From Lethocerus indicus (Eukaryota; Arthropoda; Insecta; Hemiptera; Belostomatidae), in the NCBI GenBank assembly GCA_019843655.1, contig JACDQD010000004.1, forward strand, positions 32,875,940-32,939,939: DNA of 64,000 bases, in the 5' to 3' direction. Under the pieces are notes generated by a model. It saw only the letters and a program-made list of their open reading frames with translations, was not told the origin of the DNA and did not search any database. Positions 25,447 to 36,457 of the stretch are shown here, in pieces; positions within the stretch are counted from its first letter, which is position 1, and every line of letters starts with the position of its first letter. The position numbers were made by a program, and so were the translations under genes.

Positions 25447-25512
25447 AACTGTAGTTTTGTGGTGTTTCTGTCTCCTCTCGCCGGTTTGGTCTTTTGCTAG
25501 ACCGGTGTTAGT
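25447..25512. mobile_element. Foldback left-arm fragment
   Basis: gttttgtggtgtttctgtct, then ctctcgccggtttggtcttt and tgctagaccggtgttagt. The normal sequence between gaccggt and ggtgttagt (about 40 bp, including the gccatcttcag block) is missing. The junction is at a shared ggt, consistent with a microhomology deletion. Confidence 0.85.
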
Positions 25513-27145
25513 ACACAACGAAGATCTGTATAATTCTGAGACCGATCAGTGCAGTATTTATTGACGATTCTGCACCCCGATATTTCGCAGGCAAGACCGT
25601 GATTGCTTCGGTGGCGTTAATAATAGATTTAGTGCGGAATACGTCGTTCCGCGATCTATATTAGCTAGAGAGAACGCGTTAGGACGGCGTTTCTAAATTA
25701 GGTATAGCCGGGTAATTTCTCAATGCCCCGGGCGTCCACGTCATTTAGCCCAGTCCTCGGTTAATTGAGACTAATGAACCAACCGAGCTCGCAGTTACCC
25801 TCCCAATCGATATTACCCCAAGTATAAAATAAATTCCCTCCCACCCCCCCCGTCCCCTCCAGGGAACAAATAACGATTATCAGGCGATTAGGCTAAAAAT
25901 TGTAGTTTATAGACCCGGGGGGGATGAAAAACCCCATCTACCCCAATGCGGCGGCTCCGGCCCGGTTATTCATCGTTATTCTCCTCGAGACGAAGTTCTC
26001 CCTTAGACAGCCGTAAAACTACAACCGGCCTTTCGGACGTTTCGGGGTTTGAAATTTGAAACGAACAGCGCAACACTATTCGGCAGTTTCGAAACCGACT
26101 ATAAACGCGACAATATACGGATTCGAGTTCGTAATTACTCTTCGAGTTACTCGCCGTCTCGAACCTATTCCGCTCACGTACAGAAATCCCGCCGGTCGTA
26201 TTGATGCTGGGTTTAATATCTGCCGCGGGGAACAGTCGCCGCTGAACGAATTACACGTACCGAATACATATATGAGCTATTACACATGATTTTGCAAATT
26301 CCTGATAACAAAATAAAAAAAAGGTTTTATTAATTTTTTAAAAATTTTGAATCATCCCTCTTGAGCGTACAAATTATTTTCATAACTTTGATACTTCGTT
26401 AAAGAAATAAGCGAGACATAAAGTATTCGTTAGATTTTTTGTTATCGACACGTTAAAATGCGTCTTTACAACGCAGTGTTTCCCCTTAATTAAACGCTGC
26501 TGGAGAGAAGCTAGTATTTTTCCCAGCCGAAACACTGGTGTGGTTTACAGCAGTAAATCATGCCGAACTGTGGCAGGATAAGTTGGGGGCCGTACGTGAC
26601 CGGACGCTGAAGTCCCCACCCCGGGGCTTCATCACGTGACCGCCGAAAAGAGAAGTATCGGAGCTTGATTCGGAGGAGTGTACGGTGAAATTGAACAGCG
26701 GGGACGCGGGAAACGAAAGGCCGAAATTCATTTTATTTTGTCTCGATGCCTCGGCAGGAGAGGAATCCCCAACCTCGTCACTTCATCAGGACGTTTCAAT
26801 TCGAATTATCCGTGAATTTCAATGATCGTTTCACAGATTTCCGTTTAAGGCGACGCGAAAACCACGACGCTTGTTTTAGGCAGGAGGCCGTGGCAAAATT
26901 AAGGTAGAAAATTGTGCAAGTCGACAAAATCTAATTTCTTTTCGGTATAAAAAAAATGTTTCTTAGCTATTTTCATGCCTGAACAGTCGACCGATAAAAA
27001 CCAACGTTTTTCTGTTTAATAACGTGCCTGTGAATCGAATTCACATTTGCAGTGTTAATAACAATAGGCGGGTGAAATATAATATTATTTGCAGCTAATA
27101 GTCTGGAAAAAATACTTTCATTTCGTTTTCCTTAGTGATGCTGAA
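25513..27145. other. No gene recognised
   Basis: Unique sequence with GC-rich patches (25700-26050 and 26520-26770). A 77-residue plus frame at 26056-26289 has no motif. No window repeat family. Confidence 0.5.
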
Positions 27146-27473
27146 AATATTTATTTTTTTACAATCAACTACTTATAGTTATCAGTTAGACTGTCGGTAT
27201 GTTGAGGTCATTGTGGATTTTTCGGTTAGAAACATACCCGGGGGAGCATTAAGGATGGTAAAAAGGACTTTTGGCTGAAATGGATTTTTCTCTGGATGGC
27301 GGAACCCCATATCTCTATTCCGTAAGTCGGTGTCGGTTTTAATAAGGCTTTATATACTGTCAGTTTGTTGACTATTGTCAGTTTCGATGTCCATTTCAAA
27401 AGGTGTCTCAGCAGTCCAAATTTGCGATTTAGGTCTGTTCATTTCAGTCGGGTATGGGGTTTCCACGAATAAA
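27146..27473 (-). mobile_element. Jockey-like LINE fragment (copy D)
   Basis: Minus strand. The 5' end at ggaaaccccatacccgactg encodes WKPHTR, the family start block. The ORF blocks are the same as in other copies. The 3' part jumps from the ORF (near ctgtcggtatgttgagg) to the terminal signature gttgattgtaaaaaaat, so ORF end and most of the 3' UTR are deleted. Confidence 0.8.
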
Positions 27474-28104
27474 AAATACACATATAATTAAAGTCTATTT
27501 TTTATTTTATTTTTAAAGTCTATTCCTTCAGCGATTCGCCGCACGGCTGAAGACAAATGTTGATGATGTTAGCTGAGGCGTCGAGCCGCCGTAAAACGGT
27601 AATTGGGTAAGTGGCTCGCCTAATAATATATACGGGACGTCTCCGACGTAGTAAAAGGGAGAGGCCGATCGTAAAAGGAGAACGGAAGAAACGGGACGTA
27701 CCCGGTTTTACGGCTCCGGGATAATTATCCCGGCCCCGAACAACAATCGAGGGTAAATTATTATAGCCGGCGACGGTCCCGTAAGCGGTGGGAAACCGCC
27801 CCGATCACCGGCGTTAAACATCCCTCTCAACTGTATCTAAACGGTAAGGAGTACATTTTTTAAAAAGCTCTGTGACGGGAAAAAAAATTCGGCCGTTCGC
27901 CGCCCATCCCACTTTGTCGATAACAAAGTTACATCGAGGACGACAGTTCTGAAATCAAATTGCCACCTCTTAAATGGCCGGCCGCTAATTGAGTTTCCAT
28001 TCATGGTCTGCAACATGAAACTGAAACTGAATACAACACGAGTACACGTGGCGGGGGGGGGGGGGGGTAGCGTTCAACCCCTTATTAACACAATTATAAA
28101 TCAG
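27474..28104. other. No gene recognised
   Basis: GC-richer unique sequence with a G15 run at 28052-28066. Nothing recognised. Confidence 0.45.
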
Positions 28105-28450
28105 TCTCATTAAACCAATTTATAAAATTTCAATTGACATCAATTTCTCGGCCACGGAATTTATTTCGGACGGAGCTATACACCTCGGAACATTGTCGCC
28201 GGTTGAAATTAGTTTTGCCGTTAATTTCATCAGATTCATCTTCCGGAACCAATATCCCGTGCAAACTAAGTTAGTTGAGAAAATTGAGCGAATACGGAGG
28301 TATAATATATCATTCATTAAACTAGTTTTTACGATGTTAACAAAAGTTTATTTGTACGTATTATTACAGGAATTCAATGCATTTATAGTCAAGCGTTGAT
28401 GAATAATATTTCTATGAATATTATTGGGTCCTGAAATACAGTTAGGCAAT
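28105..28450. repeat. Dispersed repeat Z, copy 1, upstream of a foldback
   Basis: About 340 bp similar to 41865-42184. Shared landmarks in order: aatttataaaat, ccggttgaaattagtttt, catcagattcatctt, gtacgtattattac (ctacgtattattac at 42.1 kb), gatgaataat, gaatattattgggtc, gaaatacagttagg. In both places it runs directly into a foldback left end. Identity is broken by small indels. No coding potential is conserved between the copies. Confidence 0.8.
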
Positions 28451-28771
28451 TTAACATACCTGTTTCGTGGTCCTGGGAGGGGTTGGAATAATACCGTAGG
28501 TTCGTGGTGTGTTTCTGTCTCCTCTCGCCGGTTCGGTTTTTTACCGGACCGGTTTCGGCCGCTCGCCATCTTCAGTAGCGCTGTGTCAGTCGCTGTCCGG
28601 CGCTCACCGCCCACTGTCACTGTCAAAAAACGCCACAGTGCAAGTGACAGTGGGCAGTGGGGATGCCCCCAAAAAACATCCAAAGTGCCAATTCTGACTG
28701 ACACCGCTACTGAAGATGGCGAGCGGCCGAAACCGGTCTAACGAAAGACGAAACCAGCGAGAGGAGAGGGA
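28451..28771. mobile_element. Foldback element copy 9
   Basis: Left outer extension (tttaacatacctgtttcgtg) and full left arm; spacer with gtgacagtgggcagtgggga; right arm to accagcgagaggagaggga, then divergent. No clear target duplication, and the right tip is worn. Confidence 0.85.
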
Positions 28772-28810
28772 AATCTACGATACATTGCCTTTACACTGCC
28801 TGACAGAACG

Positions 28811-28853
28811 GTACTGAAGATGGTGAGAGCGGCCGGCCCACAGAAACCGGTCT
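28811..28853. mobile_element. Second foldback right-arm scrap
   Basis: ggtactgaagatggtgagag, cggccgg, cagaaaccggtctattcc repeats the arm core a second time, 40 bp beyond copy 9. It may be a duplicated arm tip or the remains of an adjoining copy. Confidence 0.6.
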
Positions 28854-29724
28854 ATTCCATACTGGTAATATACAGACAGTTTTCCTTACGCCCTTTATCT
28901 GGAAATTTCAGACTACGATTGATGGAATTCTGCTGGGGGATTGTAAAGAAAAAAAGGGGGAGATTATTATTCATCAGGGGATATATGTTATTATTCAAAA
29001 GGTATTTAATCCAATTCGGTTATATTCACTTTGTTCAAATTGCGTATTCTAAACTTAAATATTCAATATTCTCGGTTATGAATTAATTCAGGGCTGTTTT
29101 ACTTAATATTATTTTATAGGAAAATTTAATTCAGAACGTTTTTAGGGAGTAATCTACGAAATGTGGCCTTAGATTTTGTATGAGGCGTGAAATTAAGTGT
29201 TAATGTTGGATACTTACTTTGGGAATATTTCGCAATTCCAATTCTTTATTTCAGTTTCGGGGCGATTTTGAATAAATAATAAGGATATGTCGCAGTGAAA
29301 TATTTATAAAGTAAATTGCGCGTTCCGGAGTCCGTTAGCGTTTTTGAAAAATCGGGAAAACAGTTCGGAATAATCCAAAATCGGCGGAAATAAGACCGTT
29401 TTGCTTTCGTTAAAATTAAAGTCCGCCGTCTCTTAATTATTCTATAATGTTAAATGGCTCGACTTTAAATTTATATCAGAATTTCTGGTCCCCACTCCCA
29501 GATATATATGTATATATTCTATTCCGTTCCGGGGTCGGAGTGGCTTCCTGCTGGAGGGAAGGAAACACCGCGCCGGTTAAATTATAATGTAACTGCATTA
29601 GGGCGGTGAAATCAGGTTTTTTTTCACCGCCGCGGCATTAAATTCCCGCGAGTCTTTCCTTGATTTTTCCGCCCAGCTTAATTCGCGATTTCCAGCCGAG
29701 ATAAACAACTCGCCCACTGCAGTA
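28854..29724. other. No gene recognised
   Basis: Unique AT-rich sequence, turning GC-richer from 29530. If the exon proposed at 29725 is real, 29500-29724 would be its 5' flank; no TATA or initiator is convincing. Confidence 0.4.
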
Positions 29725-29948
29725 ATGAATAACCGTCGAGGAAAATTTTTGTTTCTACTTTCAACCGTGTCTGTTTTCTCGTTACATTTTAGAGTTTCAA
29801 CAGGAATTTTTCCATCGTCGGATAAATTTGCCGATATTTACGGAAATAACATTGAGCGACAGAAAGGGGAGAAAAAAACCGTCGTACGGAAAGCGAAAAT
29901 ATCAGTTGATAAAATCAAAAACGGAGCAATCAGGAAAATAAAGCAAGG
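29725..29948 (+). CDS. Weak candidate first coding exon of a secreted protein
   Basis: ATG at 29725 with cagta before it. The frame begins MNNRRGKFLFLLSTVSVFSL, a basic start followed by a hydrophobic core like a signal peptide, and continues as a lysine-rich chain (FADIYGNNIERQKGEKKTVV) for about 75 residues. The open part ends at gcaagg before GTAGGT (29949), a plausible splice donor just ahead of the in-frame stop. I do not recognise the protein, find no following exon and see no homology, so this may be chance. Confidence 0.22.
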
Positions 29949-30223
29949 GTAGGTTGCAAATAGAATTTTGTGCTATTAATGAGTGAATTAAATTTATTTC
30001 ATGTTGAAACATAAAGTAGACATTGATCTACTTTAAAAATTATTTTAGGATATATTTTTCGAACGGTACCGTCAGTACCAAAATTTTGAAGATCGGTCCT
30101 CAACAGTGCTCACCGTAACGTTCTAAGTATTCAAAAAATTACAGATAATTTAATGATGTCAAGATGCTCACTGTATTTTACCGATTCTGAAAAATTTTCT
30201 TACGAAATATTCTTACTGTACTG
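29949..30223. other. No gene recognised
   Basis: AT-rich unique DNA, possibly intronic if the exon before it is real. Confidence 0.35.
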
Positions 30224-30781
30224 CAATATTTTATTTCATATACCTGTTTTGTGGTCTGCGAGGGGTTGGAATATACTGTAGGTTCGTGATGTTTCTGTCT
30301 CCTCTCGCTGCCGGTTCGGTCTTTCGCTAGAACGGTTTCGGCCGCTCGCCATCTTCAGTAGCGCTGTGTTAGTCACTGTTAGCACTTTGGATGTTTTTTG
30401 GGGTCATATATTTTTACCCCTAGTAATATATATATATTTACCCCTATAATCCTCTTAAAGGATAACACCCGCCCAACCATCACACCATCCCCTTCCGACA
30501 ATCTGACTCATACCAAGAAAACGGATTAACAAAATCCCAAGACAAACATAACCCCCAATAACAATAACAGAACACATATATATATAAACGACTGACATAC
30601 TGACAAACATTACAGTACATGTGAAAGTGACAGTGGGCAGTGAGGATGCCCAAAAAACATCCAAAGTGCTAACAGTGACTAACACCGCTACTGAAGATGG
30701 CGAGCGGCCGAAACCGGTCCAGCAAAAGACCAAACCGGCGAGAGGAGACAGAAACATCGCGAACCTACAGCAATATTTTAT
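30224..30781. mobile_element. Foldback element copy 10, longest interior, with target duplication
   Basis: caatattttat at 30224-30234 and 30771-30781 flanks the element. The left end has the outer extension (tatacctgttttgtggtctg); the right arm ends cgaacctacag. The interior (about 30400-30610) is the least deleted, with ccgacaatctgact, cggattaacaaaatccc and acgactgacatactgacaaa blocks. It has no transposase-like frame. The spacer contains a short tatatata run. Confidence 0.92.
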
Positions 30782-31124
30782 ATTCGAAAGACCAGTTTTT
30801 TTACCGGCTCCTTGCTGTGACGTTTTTTTTATCGTGATTTCTGCGGAATGCGAAGAATATTTTAAGCGAACGAATATTCCGCGTTTTCCACAGACGGGTG
30901 TACAGTGTCACGAATCACGGTTGCAGCTACGCGTATCGATTCGGTAACAGGGAGATTTGCTGGGTCAAACCCGGGGTATCGGCCGGACTTGAAACAGGGA
31001 AAGCTCGTAGCGGTGAATTTTAATGGGTCCGGTGGGAGCGGAGGGGGTGGGGAAAGGGAGCGAGAGAGGGAGGGAGGGAGGGATGTCTTCTGGTGAGTGA
31101 CACCTCCGGCCCGTGAATAATTGA
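30782..31124. other. No gene recognised; purine-rich tract
   Basis: Unique sequence. gggaaagggagcgagagagg with following gaggg units (31038-31083) is a degenerate GA/GGGA tract. Confidence 0.5.
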
Positions 31125-31197
31125 CAGCGTTTAGGGCTCGAACCCGGGTGCCGCTTCACTCCGACCGCCGGCTACACGCCCGACTAACCGGACTGGC
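31125..31197 (-). other. tRNA-like sequence, possible SINE head or tRNA pseudogene
   Basis: On the minus strand ttagtcgggcgtgtagcc is followed, 44 bases after its start, by gttcgagccc, the spacing of tRNA A and B boxes. T-stem pairing is poor and no acceptor stem closes, so it is not a functional tRNA. No second copy is seen in the window. Confidence 0.25.
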
Positions 31198-32461
31198 AGT
31201 TTTAATTTTAAATTGAAATTACCCTCCGGAGAATTTCTACCCTCCCCGTCGCCTCGTCCCAGCCGATCGGGGCCGAATGTCGCTCGCACCCCTCGAATAA
31301 TTATCGGGGCGGATTGAAAAAAAAATCCGCTTATCTGTCGCTGTTTCTCCGATCACTTGTCTAGCTCAAAACTGCACAATACAGTGTTCCATCGCCACTT
31401 CGCCACTTCGCGTTTCGCGGCTTAAGCGCTTCCGAACATTCGTCGAAAAATAAAAACGAAAAAATACGACCGTTTCGGCGCCGACACTGCGGAAAGGACT
31501 CTTTTCGTGTCGACGCGAAGGAGAGAGAAGGATCGCTGTGCACGTCAAACTGAGAGATGAGTCGACTCATGAGTACGTACTCTCATAAAGGTGCTCAACA
31601 ATTGTGCAACGTGGCGAGAGCTGTGCGACAATTTGCACAAGAAATTTACGACAATACGTTTCGAGCTGTCGAGTTCGGCAATCGCGTTGACCGGGCTTTA
31701 TGTCCCTGTACCGGGGGGGGATTTTGAAGGAAAAGAAAAACAAAGACAACAACTACCCTTCGACATGTTGTTCTCTCCGAGGTAAAGCCCCCGGCTCTAA
31801 ACCGCGAAACAGCGAAAAACGAAGGATCACTGTATTATTTACAATTTCTATAGTAGTGTAAGCGAAAAATAGATAAAAATATATAAAGATAAAAATTGTT
31901 CAGAAAATTAAAAATAGCTAAATTTTCAGCCAAAACTAACTTCTGTTAGAATTGCGTAATACTGCAGCAAGAAACTCGGTCCGCAAGGGGTTGACTCCAC
32001 CCTGTTCCGGGATTTCTTCTGTGTTTGGAAACCACCCCATGGTTTTTGCGCTTTCCTTCTGGGGCCCGACTGGGGTTTGCAGTGAAAGTGGGGTCGTTAA
32101 TCCTCTTGGGATTATGACTTATTCCTTCGAAGGATATTATACCCTAAAAAACCCCAATTAAAGTTATTTTTTTCGATTTTTCAAAATTCTATCGCCTCCC
32201 TGGTAATTCAGTTGTAATAGTTATTTTACCCCCCCCCCCCCCCACAGGATTTGTGTTCTTAAATTTTATCTGTCGCAATTACTGCAGCTGACATTTAAGA
32301 TACTGATTGCATTTAAATGTACGCGATTGGGGGAAGAAACAACTAAAAAAATGGTGTCGGAAAAAGAGAATTCGGTGAAATCACAGTTAACAAAACAGTC
32401 CAGTTTTCAGTCCATATTCCTAATTAACCCCAAACACCCGAATCCCCCACCCCTATAAACG
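31198..32461. other. No gene recognised
   Basis: GC-rich to 31530 (many cg dinucleotides), then AT-rich. Short overlapping frames on both strands, none recognisable. C17 run at 32228-32244. Confidence 0.5.
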
Positions 32462-32837
32462 ATAAGGGATGTTGTTTAACATACCTGTCTGCGAGGGGTT
32501 GGAATACCGTAGGTTTGTTGTGTTTCTGTCTCCCGTCTCGCCGGTTCGTTCTTTTGCTAGACCGGTTTCGTCCGTTCGCCCCATCTTCAGTAGCGCTGTG
32601 TGTCAGTCGCTGTCGGCACTTCGGTTAATCAAACGACGGATTAACAAAATCCCCAACATTCCCCAATAACAGAAGATACGTTTATGTTCAAACGACAAAC
32701 TGACAGACATGACAAAGTGCCGACACAGTGACTAACACCGCTACTGAGGATGGCGAGCGGCCGAAACCGGTCTAGCAAAAGACCAAACCGGCGAGACAGG
32801 AGACAGAAACACCACAAACCTACGGCATAAGGGATGT
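32462..32837. mobile_element. Foldback element copy 11 with 11-bp target duplication
   Basis: ataagggatgt at 32462-32472 and 32827-32837. The left end has a shortened outer extension (tttaacatacctg, ctgcgaggggttgg); the right arm ends accacaaacctacgg. The interior keeps cggattaacaaaatccc and caaacgacaaactgacagac, as in copy 10 but shorter. Confidence 0.92.
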
Positions 32838-33601
32838 AGCTGAAGAGAGGAATTTAAATATATCTAAAAATAACTGCTTTATAACAATGCGGGTTCAAAA
32901 ATAGGGCGAATCTCTTATCGAGTCTTGAATGAAGATATCGGGTTTATGACGCGGCGGTGTGGGGGTGGGGTGGGGTGGGTTTTATCCTTATGATTCTGCC
33001 GTGTAATCTTCCAATGTTTTATACAGCGGCTCGTATAACAGTCTCCGATGTCTCTGTCCTTGGTAGGAGGGTGGTCGTTGGGTGGCCTTAATGGCCCAGT
33101 TGTCCCTTAAAGGCCGTTCGATGGCCGGGAACCCGGAAGTGGAACTGATTCCCGCATTAACTGCCCATGAAACTGCCGTCGTCGGCCCATATAAACGCCC
33201 CACGTATATACTCCCCGGCACGAGATCGATTGTTGGGGGCGGGGGCGGGGAGGATTATGGTGCAGCAGTTGGGGAAAAACTGTCGGGCAATATCATTTTA
33301 TAACTCCGTTTTATAACTACACCGTCAAATATACCGATGCATAAAACACAAAATATCACATAGGTGGCCGCCAGACATTTTTATAGTATTTCGTTTTAAA
33401 ACTGTTTTGCATACATAATTTGATTAGTCATGAAATTCCAATAAGAAATTAAAAACTTTTTCAGTCGATTCAGTCTATTATATCAATGAATACATCGTTA
33501 ATAGCAAATTGTCAATTTACAATTATAATTTGAAACCGTATTGGGCCTGAAAAACGAACGATCCGTTTCGATTTGAATTAGCCCTTCAGTTCGAAACTAA
33601 A
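32838..33601. other. No gene recognised
   Basis: Unique sequence. gtgggggtggggtggggtgg at 32957 is a G-rich run. Frames at 32988-33303 overlap on both strands and have no domain. Confidence 0.45.
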
Positions 33602-33963
33602 GGGGTGTCCCAAAATTAACGTAAGATTTGAATTTGCCACCGTTCTTGCAGTAAAGTTGGCAACCCCAATTAAATAAAAAAACCATTTGAAAGTTGATAG
33701 TTTAGGGTCAATACAAATGGGGGGGGGGCGTTACACGATAGAACAACGTGTTTTCATTGTTGAACAATATTTCAGGAAGAATCAAGTTTTGGCAGCCACA
33801 GTTCGAAAATTTCGTACCAAAAATATGGTCGGAATAGTGAAATTTAACTTCGTCAACTGTGAAAGGAGTAATTGAAAAATTCAGGTAGACCGGATCTAAG
33901 TTGAATAATTGACACGAGAACTGACAAACCAAATTCAAATCTTGCGTTAATTTTGGGACACCC
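33602..33963 (+). pseudogene. DUF4817-type mariner-like element 1, N-terminal transposase remnant
   Basis: Inverted ends gggtgtcccaaaattaacgt and gcgttaattttgggacaccc. From ATG 33717 the frame gives RYTIEQRVFIVEQYF and LAATVRKFRTKN, the helix-turn-helix start I associate with DUF4817-type insect transposases. A frameshift follows, after which another frame continues LTSSTVKGVIEKFR with a stop and TGS. The catalytic domain is absent. The G run at the start adds glycines not seen in sister copies. Confidence 0.85.
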
Positions 33964-34997
33964 TATAAAATTTAAAAAGAAATTGTTGTAAAAGAAACAC
34001 TCGGTCGGAGAGTTCGCTATCGGAAATCGCTGTATTTCATAAAGCCCAACCGATTATTTGGACTATTCCAATTGAAAAATATCAGATTCAAAATAGTGTT
34101 CAGGACGTGTACGATTAATTACTAAGCCCCGAGACCGAGTAAATTGCCAAGCATTGAAAAAGAAGCACCGGTGACGTCCCAATTTAAACGCTTTCAGAGA
34201 TTCCATTCCCGGCCGGTATTCGCGTTAATGAGGACCAAGTACCCGACTCTTGAGGACTTTGTTTTGGCCAGCTTCTTTTATTTTAGGTTTCTACTTAAGA
34301 GCTCTAAATCCGGACCTCCTAAAAACACTGCCTTATCTGTGAAAAAGAGATTGACGCTAATTGAATTATGTCCACCTTTTTATCATCCCACCCCCCCACC
34401 CCCGGCTAAACGATTGGATTTTAATTTAACTGTAAAAAAAGATTCTATTCGACGGAATAATAATTTGATTATTGAAATGAAACTGTTAATTGCAAATAGG
34501 TTAAACGTTTGCATTTTATTAAGCTGGCAGTCTTTTTGTGGCAGAATTTTATTGAATTACCGTTATTCAGTGATAATTTCAATTTTAAGACAACCATTAT
34601 TTGAAACAATACACACACAACAAAGATTGGCTTAACTTTTTTTTCGTAATTACGGAAAATCTTCGCGCGAAACGGAACGCCATAAAAGTATCCAGTTGAG
34701 AATTTAACTTTGTTGTTGAATATCGAACGGATTCTCGTTCGATGTCCAACATCTCTGAACAGGACAACTCTGTTTTAATGTAGAGCTAATTATGACAAAT
34801 AGTCGACTTAGTGCCGGCTGCGCCGCAGCTGCTTTGTGTAACAACAGGGTCATTATAAGAGCAAAAGTACAAACTCCAGTCCCCAATTAAAATTATAAGA
34901 CTGCAATATTCTAATGCGACAAGGGCGTGGATCTGGCCATTTAGAGACTGAAGCGACAAGAGGAGATACAATGGCAAAATTATCTCTGTCATTATGA
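33964..34997. other. No gene recognised
   Basis: Unique AT-rich DNA. The 163-residue plus frame at 34144-34635 is the longest outside repeats, but its composition follows the base composition and it shows no domain. Confidence 0.45.
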
Positions 34998-35454
34998 AGG
35001 GTGTCCCGAAATTAACTCAAAATTTGAATTCGCCACCAGATTATTGCAGTAAAGTTGGCGACCGTTTGACAGCCGATAGTTTAGGGTCAGTACAAATGGG
35101 GCGTTACACGATAGGACAACGCGTTTTCATTGTTGAACAATATTTAAAAAATAACGAAAGTTATGGCAGCCGCAGTCTGAATAGTGATTTAACTTCGTCG
35201 ACTGTTTAACGTGACACACCGGTCGTCCACAAAACAAGCCGTTCAAAAAATATCAATATCGACGTAAGTTTATGCGGATTTTTCGAACAAAATCATTCTT
35301 AGCGACGAAGCACATTTTCACCTCGATCGTGATGTGACTCCATTTGTACTGACCCTAAACTATATAGGGCTGTCAAATCGGTTTTTTCCAATACTGTCCT
35401 TCACTGCAAGAATCTGGTGGCGAATTCAAATTTCGCGTTAATTTTGGGACGCCC
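34998..35454 (+). pseudogene. DUF4817-type mariner-like element 2, N-terminal and DDE scraps
   Basis: Ends gggtgtcccgaaattaac and gcgttaattttgggacgccc. From ATG 35096: MGRYTIGQRVFIVEQYLKNN, then NSDLTSSTV and stop (35209). Further on, 35292-35330 reads IILSDEAHFHLDR, the block around the first catalytic aspartate. The 3' 110 bp is an inverted copy of the element's own 5' leader (gaccctaaactat and on), so the inverted repeats here are unusually long. Confidence 0.87.
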
Positions 35455-35559
35455 TTTATTAATAAAACGAGAGATGAGCTTTTAAAGATATAATAAATAC
35501 CCGTCTCTGTCTATTTTATTTAATAAATACGAGGGTAATTTTCATTAAAAAAAAAAATG

Positions 35560-35645
35560 TCCACCACCAACCTCAAATTATCGCTTGTATTCGAACTAAA
35601 TTGGCTAGAGATTTGCCAACCGCTCAACCACATACCGCCGTCCAC
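35560..35645 (-). other. tRNA-like SINE candidate
   Basis: On the minus strand gtggttgagcggttggca resembles a tRNA A box and tagttcgaatac a B box, 34 bases apart, about 10 less than in a tRNA. A tail of tggtggtggacat and a T/A run follows. It could be a short SINE head inserted next to the DUF4817-type element. Confidence 0.28.
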
Positions 35646-36089
35646 CTACTGACGAGGTTTAATCAAAGTTGGAAACATAAAATATAATTTACCGGGAACA
35701 AAAGCCCTTCGTTAAAAGGGCAAAGTTGGAACAAATTGAATTGATGGCGGCTAATTACCCGTCCGTTAACTGGGTATGAATTATTCTTCAACTGTAGCCG
35801 CTACTTAAACTACCCTTGAAGCGTAGCCATTTACGGGGGTGAAACTACTGATGACTCTTCGCCCAATGATGCTATGATCATCATGGATTCGGCACTAGGA
35901 TTAGTATTTTATCGTGATATATTTAGAAGAAACATTTTTTCTTCAAATCGCAGGATAATAGACTAATAAGATTTTAATTTTGTCACCCTGTCGGGTTCGT
36001 CACATCGCTTTAATAGGAATTACAAAATATATTAGTTAGTTATAAAATTCATTCGGGGAATGAAAATATTAACACATGCATAAAGTATA
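35646..36089. other. No gene recognised
   Basis: Unique sequence without recognised content. Confidence 0.45.
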
Positions 36090-36457
36090 GTTTAACATAC
36101 CTGTTCTGTGGTCTGCGAGGGGTTGGAATAATACCGTTGGTTTGGGGTGTTTCTGTCTCTCTCTCGCCGGTTCGGTCTTTTGCTAGACCGGTTTCGGCCG
36201 CCCGCCACATCTTCAGTAGCGCTGTGTTAGTCACTGTCGGCACTTTGGATGTTTTTCGGGCATCTTGTACTGTCACAGTATCAGTGATATACAACTGACA
36301 AACTGACAAACACCACAGTACAAGTGACACTGACAGTGGGCAGTGAGGATGCCGACAGTGACTGACACCGCTACTGAAGATGGCGAGCGGCCGAAAACGG
36401 TCTAGCAAAAGACCAGACCAGCGAGAGAGAGGAGACAGAAACACCACAAACCTACCA
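36090..36457. mobile_element. Foldback element copy 12
   Basis: Left outer extension (tttaacatacctgttctgtg) and left arm with catcttcagtagcgctgtgt. The spacer has cagtatcagtgatatacaac and actgacaaactgacaaacac. The right arm ends caccacaaacctac with no outer extension. Flanks cataaagtat and cataaattac could be a worn 10-bp target duplication. Confidence 0.88.

Noticed and set aside
34144..34635. 163-residue plus-strand frame
   Set aside because: Longest frame outside repeats, but low-complexity parts, no domain and no splice or start support.
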